Below, piece by piece: positions 51,972 through 60,300 of a stretch of 64,000 bases of DNA. The number at the start of each line of letters is the position of its first letter. Within the stretch, counting starts at the first letter, position 1. The notes under the pieces were generated by a model. It saw only the letters and a program-made list of their open reading frames with translations, searched no databases and was not told where the DNA came from. Both the position numbers and the translations under genes were made by a program. This stretch comes from Rhodococcus koreensis (lineage in GTDB: Bacteria > Actinomycetota > Actinomycetes > Mycobacteriales > Mycobacteriaceae), in contig NZ_FNSV01000005.1 in the NCBI RefSeq assembly GCF_900105905.1, positions 6,696,001 to 6,760,000 on the forward strand, in the 5' to 3' direction.

Positions 51972-54190
51972 TCCTTGGCCTTCGCCAGCGCCGACGGCCA
52001 CCAGATCTTCTTGCCGATGTCGTGGGAGAGCGCTGGGACGAGAATGCTGCGCACGACGATCGTGTCGAGCAGCACGCCGAACGCGACCGCGAACCCGACC
52101 TCGGCGAGGAACACCAGCGGTAGCACACCGAGGACCGCGAACGTCGCGGCGAGCACGACACCGGCCGACGTGATGACCCCACCGGTCACCGCCAGACCGC
52201 GCAGCACACCGGATTTGGTGCCGTGTTCCTCGGTTTCCTCGCGGACCCGCGTCATCAGGAAGATGTTGTAGTCGATGCCGAGGGCCACCAGGAACACGAA
52301 CGCGAACAGCGGGAACGCGGGATCCGCGTTCGCGAAATGGAAGACGTGGGTGAAGAAGAGCCCGCACACCCCGAGCGTGGCCGCGAACGACAGGACCACG
52401 GTGGCGATGAGGATGATCGGCGTGAGCAGCGCGCGGAGTAGGAGGGACAGCACGACGAAGATGACGACGAGAACGATCGGGATGATCAGGTTCCGGTCGT
52501 GCACCGACGCCGTCTGCACGTCGAGAGTGGTTGCCGTGCTGCCACCGACGAGCGCGTCGGCGCCGGGCACTGCGTGCGCCGCGTCCCGCAGTCGTTTCAC
52601 CGTCTCGAGAGCTTCCGGCGAATCGTACGAGTCGGCGAGGGTCACGTTGACGACCATTCGCCCGTCGATCGGTGCGGCGGTGAGGAAGTCGGGTGCGCAC
52701 CCCTGTCCGGCCGCCGAAGCCACCGCCGCCGGGTTCGACTTGACGAGGGCGGACAGCTTCTCGACATCGACCTGCGGGCACACCGCGCCGGGATCCGTCG
52801 ACACACCTTCCACGCCGCTCACGGCTGCGATGACCGCGTCCGTCTGATCGGCGTTGGTGACGATGACGGCGGGTGCGCCGGCGCCCGGATCGAATTTGGA
52901 GTCGTACAACTCCTGGCCGACGACGGCGTCCGGCCGGTTGGTGAAGTTCTCCGAAGAGGACAGCCCGTCCGTCTTCAGGCTGCCGATACCGACCAGGAAC
53001 AGCACGGCCAGCAGCACCGTCGTCCCGATCCAGAGGGAGCGGTCCTTGCTTCCGACCTGGACGGCGATCTTGCCCCACAGACCGTGCGTGGTGAGGTCGG
53101 CGGCCTCGTCCACCTTCGGTTTCCGCGGCCAGAACACCCACCGTCCCGCCGCGGACAGCGCCACCGGCAGGAACGTCATCATCACGAGGTACGTGCACGC
53201 GATGCCGATCGCGGCGACCGGACCGAGGCTCTTGTTGGAGTTCAGTTCGGAAAACGTCAGGCACAGCAGACCGAGGATGACGGTGACCGCCGACGCCGTG
53301 ATGGCAGGGGCGGATTCCTTCCAGGCCTTGATCATGGCGTCGAACCGGCTGGGATAGAAGTGCAGTTCTTCCCGATAGCGGGAGATCAGGAGCAGCGCAT
53401 AGTCGGTGCCCGCCCCGATCACGAGGACGAACAGGATGCCCTGACTCTGCCCGGTGAGCGTGAGCACCTCGGCCTTGGCCAGGAAGTAGATGACCATCGA
53501 CGCCAGACCGAGCGCGAGCAGGGCCGAGAAGAGCGGGAAGAACCACAGCACCGGGGAGCGGTACACCACCAGCAGGATGAGGACCACCACGAGCAGGGCC
53601 GCGCCCAGCAGGGCGCCGTCGAGACCGGCGAACGCGTCGATGAACGCCACCAGCAGACCGCCGGGACCGGCGGGGAGCACCTCGAGCCCGGTGGCCGCGC
53701 TCTTCGCGGCGGTGAGGACGTTCTCCTCGGTGGCGGCGAGCACGTCACCGGCGACCGCCGTGCCGTCCTCCTTCGCGACGAGGGGAACGAAGATTGACGC
53801 CGTGGTGCCGTCCTCCGAGAACTGCGGCTGCGACATGCCTTCGGCGTCGACGCCGTCGACGGCCGCGATGGCGTCGTGCGCCTGAGCGACGGCCGCTTTG
53901 TCCTGGTCGGTGAGCGGTGCGTCGCTGTGGAACAGCACGAAACCGGGGATGGTTTCGACGGTGAGGAACTTGGACGATTCGTTGGTGACGATCGTCGATT
54001 CGGCGGAACTCGACAGGTAGGCGGCGTTGTCGTTCTTCTGGACCTCGGTGAGCTTCCCCTGGAAGGTCCCCCCGAATCCGCCCGCGAAGAACGCGACGAT
54101 CGCGATGGCCACGATGGTGAACGCGGGCCAGCGAAATCTGCGCGACTTCTCGCCGCTCGTGCTCGAGTCCGTCGAATCCAACTTCGTCAT
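51968..54190 (-). CDS. MmpL-family RND transporter
   Basis: The 740-residue protein has 11-12 predicted transmembrane helices in two halves, each starting with a helix and a large periplasmic loop. GAGTDYALLLISRYREEL and LGIDYNIFLMTRVREE are the MmpL/RND signature segments with the conserved Asp-Tyr pairs. AAGGAG precedes the ATG at 54190. It probably exports a lipid or siderophore-like product. No MmpS partner lies beside it. Confidence 0.88.
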   Translation of the reverse strand: MTKLDSTDSSTSGEKSRRFRWPAFTIVAIAIVAFFAGGFGGTFQGKLTEVQKNDNAAYLSSSAESTIVTNESSKFLTVETIPGFVLFHSDAPLTDQDKAAVAQAHDAIAAVDGVDAEGMSQPQFSEDGTTASIFVPLVAKEDGTAVAGDVLAATEENVLTAAKSAATGLEVLPAGPGGLLVAFIDAFAGLDGALLGAALLVVVLILLVVYRSPVLWFFPLFSALLALGLASMVIYFLAKAEVLTLTGQSQGILFVLVIGAGTDYALLLISRYREELHFYPSRFDAMIKAWKESAPAITASAVTVILGLLCLTFSELNSNKSLGPVAAIGIACTYLVMMTFLPVALSAAGRWVFWPRKPKVDEAADLTTHGLWGKIAVQVGSKDRSLWIGTTVLLAVLFLVGIGSLKTDGLSSSENFTNRPDAVVGQELYDSKFDPGAGAPAVIVTNADQTDAVIAAVSGVEGVSTDPGAVCPQVDVEKLSALVKSNPAAVASAAGQGCAPDFLTAAPIDGRMVVNVTLADSYDSPEALETVKRLRDAAHAVPGADALVGGSTATTLDVQTASVHDRNLIIPIVLVVIFVVLSLLLRALLTPIILIATVVLSFAATLGVCGLFFTHVFHFANADPAFPLFAFVFLVALGIDYNIFLMTRVREETEEHGTKSGVLRGLAVTGGVITSAGVVLAATFAVLGVLPLVFLAEVGFAVAFGVLLDTIVVRSILVPALSHDIGKKIWWPSALAKAKD

Positions 54191-54273
54191 GGGTTCTCCT
54201 TCGCCGCCCCCGCCAGCAGTGCGTCCCAGTACACCATGCCGAGCGCACCCACGACACCGGAAACTTGCGCGGG

Positions 54274-55815
54274 TCAGGCCTCGTCGGAGGTTTCGGCGTA
54301 GCAGTCCCGCACCGCCACATCCATCGGAAACCGCACCCGCGTCTCGCCGAACAGCAACCGGGTGGCTACGTCGACGGCGCCCAGAACATGCCGCGTCGCG
54401 GACTCCGGATTCCGGGTGTGCACCATCACCTCGTCGTGCTGGAAGAAGACCAGTTCGCTGTCCGGTTCGTCGGCCAGGCGGCGTCGCAGATCGGCGAGCA
54501 CGCACAGCGCCCACTCGGATGCCGTGGCCTGCACCACGAAGTTTCGGGTGAACCGGCCGCGGGACCGTGCGTCGCCGTGGGACCAGAAGTCGGGTGACGG
54601 CGGCGGGCAGGCGCGGCCGAGCCACGAGTGCACGATCTCGCCGCGTTCACCGGCGCGGGCCGCCCTCTCCACGTATTCGACGGCGACGGGAAAGCGGGTG
54701 CGCAGCAGGGTGAGCAGGGAACGGGCCTCGCCGGCGGTGGCGCCGTACAGCACACCGAGGATCGCGACCTTGGCCTTGCCGCGGTCGCCGTCGAACGTCT
54801 CCGCCGCGACCGGTGCGTACAGGTCGTCGGCGCCCGCGGCGGCGACCATGCGGGTGTCACCCGACATGGCGGCCAGTATGCGGGGTTCGAGTTGGCCGGC
54901 ATCGGCGATGACGAACGTGTGACCCGGGTCGGCGATCACGCTCGACCGCAGCGGTTTCGGAATCTGCAGTGCGCCGCCGCCGCGGCTCGCCCAGCGGCCG
55001 GACACCACGCCGCCGGGGACATAGACCGGGCGGAACCGGTCGTCGCGGACCCAGCTCTCCAGCCACTGCCAACCGTTCGTGCTGAACAGCTTGGACAGAT
55101 CCCGATGGTGCAGGAGGAGCGGGACGGCGGGGTGATCGACCTCGCGCAGCAGGTGTTTGCGGGTCGACGCGAGTTCGATGCCCTCACGGCGAAAGGCGTC
55201 GACGACTTCGACGTGGGACGCCGGGTTGATGCGACGACCGAACGCCGCCCCGATCTCGACGGTGACGTCCTGGATGCGCTGCGGCAGGTCGTACCCGGCG
55301 GGGCGGGGCCCGAGCGTCGTCTCGAGGAAGGCGCGGTGGGCGGCCGTGGAGAACGGCAGCCCGTCGAAACTCATCTCCGCGGCGGCCAGCGCTCCCGCGG
55401 ACTCGGCGGCCACCAGCAGGTCGAGTTTCGCATCGTCACCGATCGTCTTCCGCTGTTCCGCGAAATCGGTGACCACCTGCGCCGGATCCGTGGCGGGTGC
55501 GGTGTCGAACAGACCGGGGCGTTCGTCGACGGGTTCGTCGGCCGGCGGCGCCGGAACGCCGTCGCGCATGCTGAGGACGGCATGGGTGAGTGCGAGGTCG
55601 TGGCAGCGCCGCACCCGCACCCCGGCCCGGAGCAGCGCCGGATAGACGGCGGCGGTACTCGTCCAGACCCAGCGGGGGTGCTCGGCTGCTTCGATGTCGC
55701 GGACCGCGGCCACGCCGTCGGAGTGCCGACGCGGCGACTCGACCGGGACTCCCGCGGGATCGGTGCGCACGGTCGTCGCGCCACCCTCGGCGCCGGGAAC
55801 CATGACCACTCTCAC
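54274..55815 (-). CDS. Minimal family A DNA polymerase (PolA-like)
   Basis: About 513 residues, much shorter than Pol I. There is no 5'-nuclease domain. The first 170 residues may be a degenerate 3'-exonuclease fold; I do not see its catalytic acidic motifs clearly. Polymerase motifs are present: A is IADAGQLEPRILAAMSGD, B is RGKAKVAILGVLYG and C is FQHDEVMVH, with the catalytic aspartates in A and C. The start is GTG 55815 or ATG 55803. It may be a repair or translesion-type polymerase. Confidence 0.8.
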   Translation of the reverse strand: MRVVMVPGAEGGATTVRTDPAGVPVESPRRHSDGVAAVRDIEAAEHPRWVWTSTAAVYPALLRAGVRVRRCHDLALTHAVLSMRDGVPAPPADEPVDERPGLFDTAPATDPAQVVTDFAEQRKTIGDDAKLDLLVAAESAGALAAAEMSFDGLPFSTAAHRAFLETTLGPRPAGYDLPQRIQDVTVEIGAAFGRRINPASHVEVVDAFRREGIELASTRKHLLREVDHPAVPLLLHHRDLSKLFSTNGWQWLESWVRDDRFRPVYVPGGVVSGRWASRGGGALQIPKPLRSSVIADPGHTFVIADAGQLEPRILAAMSGDTRMVAAAGADDLYAPVAAETFDGDRGKAKVAILGVLYGATAGEARSLLTLLRTRFPVAVEYVERAARAGERGEIVHSWLGRACPPPSPDFWSHGDARSRGRFTRNFVVQATASEWALCVLADLRRRLADEPDSELVFFQHDEVMVHTRNPESATRHVLGAVDVATRLLFGETRVRFPMDVAVRDCYAETSDEA

Positions 55816-55931
55816 GGGCCCAGTCTGCTCTGCGCCACCGACAGGCGATAATCCGCCGCCGGACGGGGGTGAATCCGCAGGTCGGCACTACACTGAACGC
55901 AGACGCTTCTCGCCGGAAGGAGGGGCATCCG

Positions 55932-56141
55932 ATGGCAACCATCGAAGAGTTCGAGCAGACGGTGACCGACAAGGTGATCGCCGGACTGCACGACAGATTC
56001 GCCGACTACGAGCGCCGCGGAGTCGGACTCACCGAACTCGGCGACCCCGATCGGTTCGTCGAGCGGATCCTGGCGGCGGTGCCCGCCCCGCATCCCTGGT
56101 ACGAACAGTTCGGTACGGCCTGGTCGTCCGCGCCCGCGTGA
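55932..56141 (+). CDS. Small protein of unknown function
   Basis: The 69-residue protein starts MATIEEFEQTVTDKVIAGLHDRFADYERRG and ends HPWYEQFGTAWSS. It is acidic and helical. GAAGGAGG lies nine bases before the ATG at 55932, which supports real translation. It is divergent from the polymerase gene. Its stop is one base from the convergent DUF3533 stop. I do not recognise the family. Confidence 0.6.
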   Translation: MATIEEFEQTVTDKVIAGLHDRFADYERRGVGLTELGDPDRFVERILAAVPAPHPWYEQFGTAWSSAPA

Positions 56142-56142
56142 C

Positions 56143-57483
56143 TCACGCCCCGGCCGCGTCCACGTCGGGTTCGGTCTGTGCCTTGTGGCGGCGGTGCAGA
56201 CCCTTGCGGTCGTAGAACCGGGTGATGACGGCGCCGAAGACGAGGCCGATGAGCAGGCCGGCGAAAGTCATCCACACGGCGTGGATGAGGCCGGCGTCGC
56301 CCGAGGCGCCGAAGAACATGATGGCGCGCACCCCGATGTAGATCTGGTGCATCGGCTCGAACTCACCGAGCCAGCTGTACAGCCGCGGCGCCGCCTCGAG
56401 CGGGATCGTGCCCCCGGACGAGGGGAGTGCGAGGACGACGAAGACCATCAGGTTGATGAGCAGGCCCAGGTTCCCGAACGCGGCCATCACGGACATCGCC
56501 GTGATCCCGACGGCGGCGATCGCGAACGCGCCGTACTCCCACAGCGCGAGCGGATCGGTGATCGGCAGCCCGAGGGCGGAGCTGATCCACAGGTACAGCC
56601 CGGACACGATCATCGCCAGCAGTACCATCACCGCCCACTTGATCAGCAGGGTGTTGAAACGGGAGATCGGGACCGCCTCGTTGTGCAGGTACAGCGGCCC
56701 GACCTCGGTCGGGGTGAATCCCAGCATGCCGTCGATCAGGGTGCTCGCGATGGTCGCACCGGTGAATCCCGCCAGGACGATCAGCAGCGCGTAGTAGAAC
56801 GCCGCCAGGCCGAAACCGGTGCCGTCCGGTAGCGGGTTGTGGGCCACGACCCGCACGTCGATGGGGTCGTCGAGCACCAGCCGGCTGGCCCCCGACAGCT
56901 GGAGGCCGGGGGCCGTCGCCTGGAGTTGCTGCGTCACCTGGGTGGTGAGTTGCTCGCCCATCGCCTGGTTGGCCTTGTCCATCGCCATCTCGCCGATGTT
57001 CTGGACGAGGTTCGCACTGATCGTGCCGGCGCGGGGGTTCGTGTAGATGGTGATCACGGGTCGTTCGACGTCCCCGGGGATCACGCTCGCCTGGGCGAGG
57101 ATGAGTGTGCGTTTCGTGAAGTCGCTCGGGATGACGATGGCGCCGTAGATCTCCCCGTTGTCCAGTGCGGACTGGGCCTGCGCGATCCCGATCTGCCGCA
57201 GTTCGATCTTGTTCGGATCGACGCCGTCGAGGAGGCCTGCGGCGATCTGGTTGCCGAAGTTCTGCTGCTGCGGCGGATCGGAGTTGGGCACCGTGTCGCC
57301 CTCGTCCTGATTGACGAGGGCGATGGGGAAGTGGTGGAGGTGCTCGGGGGGATTGAGCATGCCGCCCATGTACAACGCGGCGAGCAGGGACATGACGACG
57401 GAGACCAGGAGCACGGGAGCTATCCAGAACCGCGGTGTCCGCAGCACGCTCATCTTGCCGGTATCGCTGGTTTCGTGTGCCAT
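56143..57483 (-). CDS. DUF3533 / YhgE-Pip-like membrane protein
   Basis: The 446-residue protein has an N-terminal membrane helix (WIAPVLLVSVVMSLLAALYMGG), a large extracytoplasmic domain (about 45-215, PIALVNQDEGDTVP and IYGAIVIPSDFTKR) and five or six C-terminal helices (about 225-420). This is the ABC-2/Pip/DUF3533 layout, related to phage-infection and export proteins. It follows the aryl carrier protein gene by 75 bases and could help export the siderophore. That is positional inference. Confidence 0.8.
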   Translation of the reverse strand: MAHETSDTGKMSVLRTPRFWIAPVLLVSVVMSLLAALYMGGMLNPPEHLHHFPIALVNQDEGDTVPNSDPPQQQNFGNQIAAGLLDGVDPNKIELRQIGIAQAQSALDNGEIYGAIVIPSDFTKRTLILAQASVIPGDVERPVITIYTNPRAGTISANLVQNIGEMAMDKANQAMGEQLTTQVTQQLQATAPGLQLSGASRLVLDDPIDVRVVAHNPLPDGTGFGLAAFYYALLIVLAGFTGATIASTLIDGMLGFTPTEVGPLYLHNEAVPISRFNTLLIKWAVMVLLAMIVSGLYLWISSALGLPITDPLALWEYGAFAIAAVGITAMSVMAAFGNLGLLINLMVFVVLALPSSGGTIPLEAAPRLYSWLGEFEPMHQIYIGVRAIMFFGASGDAGLIHAVWMTFAGLLIGLVFGAVITRFYDRKGLHRRHKAQTEPDVDAAGA

Positions 57484-57558
57484 GGCCCCTCGCGTCCTCC
57501 CGTGTCCGTGTCGCTCCCCGGATCGACCAGCCGGATCAAGAGTAGGCGGTGGGATCGC

Positions 57559-57807
57559 TCACTGCGCCGAAGTGACCTCGAACCAGGCGTCGAGCGTCGG
57601 CTCACCGACGAGGTCGACGAGATCGACCTGGACTCCGTCCGCGCGCCACCGTTCGACCAGCGCCATCACGCGCACGGAGTCCATTCCCTCGTCGAGGAGG
57701 TTCGCGTCGTCGTCGATGTCGGTGACCGGGACGTCGAGGACGTCGGCCACATCGGCGCGGATTCGGTCGCGGGTCGGAACTGTGCTGGGAGCGGAACTCA
57801 CTGTCAT
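57559..57807 (-). CDS. Free-standing aryl carrier protein
   Basis: The 82-residue carrier has the phosphopantetheine site Ser44 in LLDEGMDSVRVMALVERWR. The segment IDDDANLLDEGMDSVR with the following helix matches the aryl carrier domain of EntB/DhbB, which holds 2,3-dihydroxybenzoate or salicylate. Here it is separate from an isochorismatase domain. GGAGG touches the ATG at 57807, so the exact start is uncertain. A probable iron box lies in the shared promoter gap with the EntS-like gene. Confidence 0.8.
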   Translation of the reverse strand: MTVSSAPSTVPTRDRIRADVADVLDVPVTDIDDDANLLDEGMDSVRVMALVERWRADGVQVDLVDLVGEPTLDAWFEVTSAQ

Positions 57808-57873
57808 CCTCCGGTGCGTCGGCCGGACCCCGGCGCGTTGAGCCGGTCCGACCACATGGGGTAGGTTGCTGGG

Positions 57874-57892
57874 TTAGTGAAGCCTAAGCATA
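57874..57892. promoter_or_regulatory. Probable IdeR/DtxR iron box
   Basis: The 19-mer TTAGTGAAGCCTAAGCATA keeps most positions of the consensus TTAGGTTAGGCTAACCTAA (about 13 of 19). It lies between the divergent aryl carrier and exporter genes, both expected to be iron-regulated. Repression under iron sufficiency is inferred. Confidence 0.65.
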
Positions 57893-57953
57893 GTTGCTCT
57901 CCGCGCGAACGGCGAAACGGAGAGCTGTTGCAACCGAATGTGAATGGAAGACA

Positions 57954-59219
57954 ATGGCTGGATTATCGCGATACGCAATCGACTTGACGCCTCTCCGGAC
58001 GAGTCGCGAGTTCCGATACATCTTCATCGCCCGCACGATCTCCATCTTCGGTCTGGGCCTGCTGCTGGTGGCGGTGCCGCTGCAGGTGTACGACATGACG
58101 AATTCCACACTGGCAGTGGGCGCGGCGAGCATCGTCGTGGGCTCCTCGGTGTTCATCGGCACCCTGTTCGGCGGCGTGATCGCCGACCGGTACGACCGCA
58201 GGCCGGTCATCTCGCTTGCACGGGCCACAGCAGGGGTTGCCTTCGCTATTCTCGCGGTCAACGCGTTCCTGCCCACGCCCCAGTTGTGGATCATCTACCT
58301 GTGCGGCGTGATCGAGGGCCTCGCAGGCGGCATCTCCGCGACCGCACTGATGGCGGTGATCCCGTCGCTGCTGCCCAAGGACAAGATGGCCGCCGCAGGT
58401 GCTCTGATGACCGTGATGGCCGATCTCGGGACGGTCGCGTCACCCGCCATCGGCGGTGTGATCATCGCGGCGACGTCCGTGGGCACCAACTACGTTCTCG
58501 CCGCACTGTCCTCGGGGATCACCGCGTACTGCATCGCCAGGCTGCCGTCGCTGCCGCCGCCGGTCAAGAACACCGAGAGTCCGCTGCGGTCGATCGCCAG
58601 CGGTTTCACCTACGCCGCCAAAGACTCCGTGGTCGGCGGGACGCTGCTGGTCGGCTTCTGCGCGATGATGCTGACCGGCTGGAACGTGCTGCTGCCCGCC
58701 TACGCGAGCCAGGTCCTCCACGCCGGGCCGGCCGCCACCGGACTGCTCTACAGCGCCCCCGCCGTCGGTGCCCTCACCGGATCACTCACGAGCGGCTGGA
58801 CGGGAACGGCTCGTCGCGGGGGCCTGATCGTGTTCCTCGCGGCCATGATCGCGTCGGCCGGACTGATCGGCGTCGGCGCCGTCCCGATGATCGCGGTCAC
58901 GTTCCTCGGTCTCGCCGCGCACGGCTTCGGCCGGGTGCTCGGCGACATCCTCCGGTACGCCGTCATCCAGACCGAGACTCCCGAGGAGTACCGCGGACGC
59001 GTCGCCGGCGTGTGGGGCGCCCAGATCTCCACGGGCTCGGCTGCCGGTGCGCTCGTCGCGGGCGCCGTCGGCGCGGCGGTGGGACCGCGGGAGGCGTTCC
59101 TGCTCTACGGAGCCGGCGGCATCGTGGTGCTGACGGTTCTCGCGCTGGGCCTGAAGGGATTGCGCACCTACAGCAGTGCCGCTGCCGAAGAGGACGACCT
59201 CTCGGCAGCGGCACAGTGA
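57954..59219 (+). CDS. EntS-like MFS siderophore exporter
   Basis: The 421-residue protein has 12 predicted helices. Its start, TPLRTSREFRYIFIARTISIFGLGLLLVAVPLQVYDMT, and GTLFGGVIADRYDRRPVI are characteristic of the EntS/enterobactin-exporter group of MFS. It probably exports the siderophore made by the neighbouring synthetase. The ATG at 57954 has TGGAAG upstream. The iron box lies about 60 bases before it. Confidence 0.83.
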   Translation: MAGLSRYAIDLTPLRTSREFRYIFIARTISIFGLGLLLVAVPLQVYDMTNSTLAVGAASIVVGSSVFIGTLFGGVIADRYDRRPVISLARATAGVAFAILAVNAFLPTPQLWIIYLCGVIEGLAGGISATALMAVIPSLLPKDKMAAAGALMTVMADLGTVASPAIGGVIIAATSVGTNYVLAALSSGITAYCIARLPSLPPPVKNTESPLRSIASGFTYAAKDSVVGGTLLVGFCAMMLTGWNVLLPAYASQVLHAGPAATGLLYSAPAVGALTGSLTSGWTGTARRGGLIVFLAAMIASAGLIGVGAVPMIAVTFLGLAAHGFGRVLGDILRYAVIQTETPEEYRGRVAGVWGAQISTGSAAGALVAGAVGAAVGPREAFLLYGAGGIVVLTVLALGLKGLRTYSSAAAEEDDLSAAAQ

Positions 59220-59235
59220 CGCGCTCAGGTGGGAA

Positions 59236-60300
59236 CTAGCTGGCCTGAGCGTTGTTCGCGGCCTGCGACAGCTGCGGGAGCAGCTTGTCGAGCAGCCACG
59301 GCACGCTGAGCACGTTCGGCGAGCTCGACGCGAACACCAGCGGCGGATCGGTCAGACCCACGTAGGCGTTGTCGCGCACGGCCTTCACCCCGGCGAACAG
59401 CGGGTTCGACTGGACCTCGTTCTGCAGTTCGGGCGAGAGGTACCAGGCGAGCAGCACATCCGGGTTGTACGTCGGCAGCAATTCCATGCTGACCGGAGCG
59501 GCGAACTTGGTCTGGTCACTGCTCTCACGCAACTTCTGGGCGAGCGGGTCGACCGTAAATCCGAGGCTTGCCAGCATCTTCAGGCGAGGATCGGTGTCGA
59601 AGTAGAAGTTGTACGACCCCGGCTCGGTGCCGCTGCCGAAGGCCACCGTCTTCCCGGCGAACTCGGGGTGCTGCGACTTCGCCTGCGCCAGGGTGTCCTG
59701 CGTCTGCGTCACCAGCGCCTCGGCCTGTGCCGACCGGCCGAGGGCCTTGCCGACCGTGGTGATCTGGTCTTCCCAGCTGGTCGCCCAGCGACGCTCCGGG
59801 TACGCCACGGTGGGGGCGATCGCCGACAGCTTGTCGAACTGCTCCTGGTTCACACCGGAGTGCACGGCCAGGATCACGTCGGGGTCGAGTGCCGCGATCT
59901 GCTCGTACGGCATCTCCTTGCTCGACGCCGTCAGCAACGCGGGTTCCGCGTTCGGGTCGAGCTCTTCGAGCTTCGCACGCGACCACGGCAGCAGGCCGTC
60001 GTCGGTTCCGGTGTCCGACTTCATGTTCTGCACGGCGACGGGCACGACGCCGAGCGACAGTGCCGCGTCCTCGCTGCCCCAGCCGAGCGTGACGACGCGT
60101 TCCGGTGCCTCCGGGATCTCGGCGGTGCCGAGCGCCGACGGAATCGACACGGGAAAGGCCGACGCGTCGGCCTGTCCGGTGGCGGATCCCGCCGCGTCGG
60201 TCGAGTCGGACGTCGACTCGCTGCAGGCACCCGCGAACAGCGCGGTTGCCGCCATCATCACGATTCCGGCTCTACGCCAGTATCTTCCGGACGTTTTCAT
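59236..60300 (-). CDS. Ferric-siderophore-binding lipoprotein (FepB/FecB type)
   Basis: The 354-residue protein has a lipobox (LFAGAC, cysteine near 26) and the type III periplasmic-binding fold used for ferric siderophores. RVVTLGWGSEDAALSLGVVPVAV, LDPDVILAVHSGV and YPERRWATSWEDQ are typical. Its ATG overlaps the synthetase stop by four bases and GGGAG lies upstream. It should deliver the ferric siderophore to an ABC importer not present here. Confidence 0.87.
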   Translation of the reverse strand: MKTSGRYWRRAGIVMMAATALFAGACSESTSDSTDAAGSATGQADASAFPVSIPSALGTAEIPEAPERVVTLGWGSEDAALSLGVVPVAVQNMKSDTGTDDGLLPWSRAKLEELDPNAEPALLTASSKEMPYEQIAALDPDVILAVHSGVNQEQFDKLSAIAPTVAYPERRWATSWEDQITTVGKALGRSAQAEALVTQTQDTLAQAKSQHPEFAGKTVAFGSGTEPGSYNFYFDTDPRLKMLASLGFTVDPLAQKLRESSDQTKFAAPVSMELLPTYNPDVLLAWYLSPELQNEVQSNPLFAGVKAVRDNAYVGLTDPPLVFASSSPNVLSVPWLLDKLLPQLSQAANNAQAS

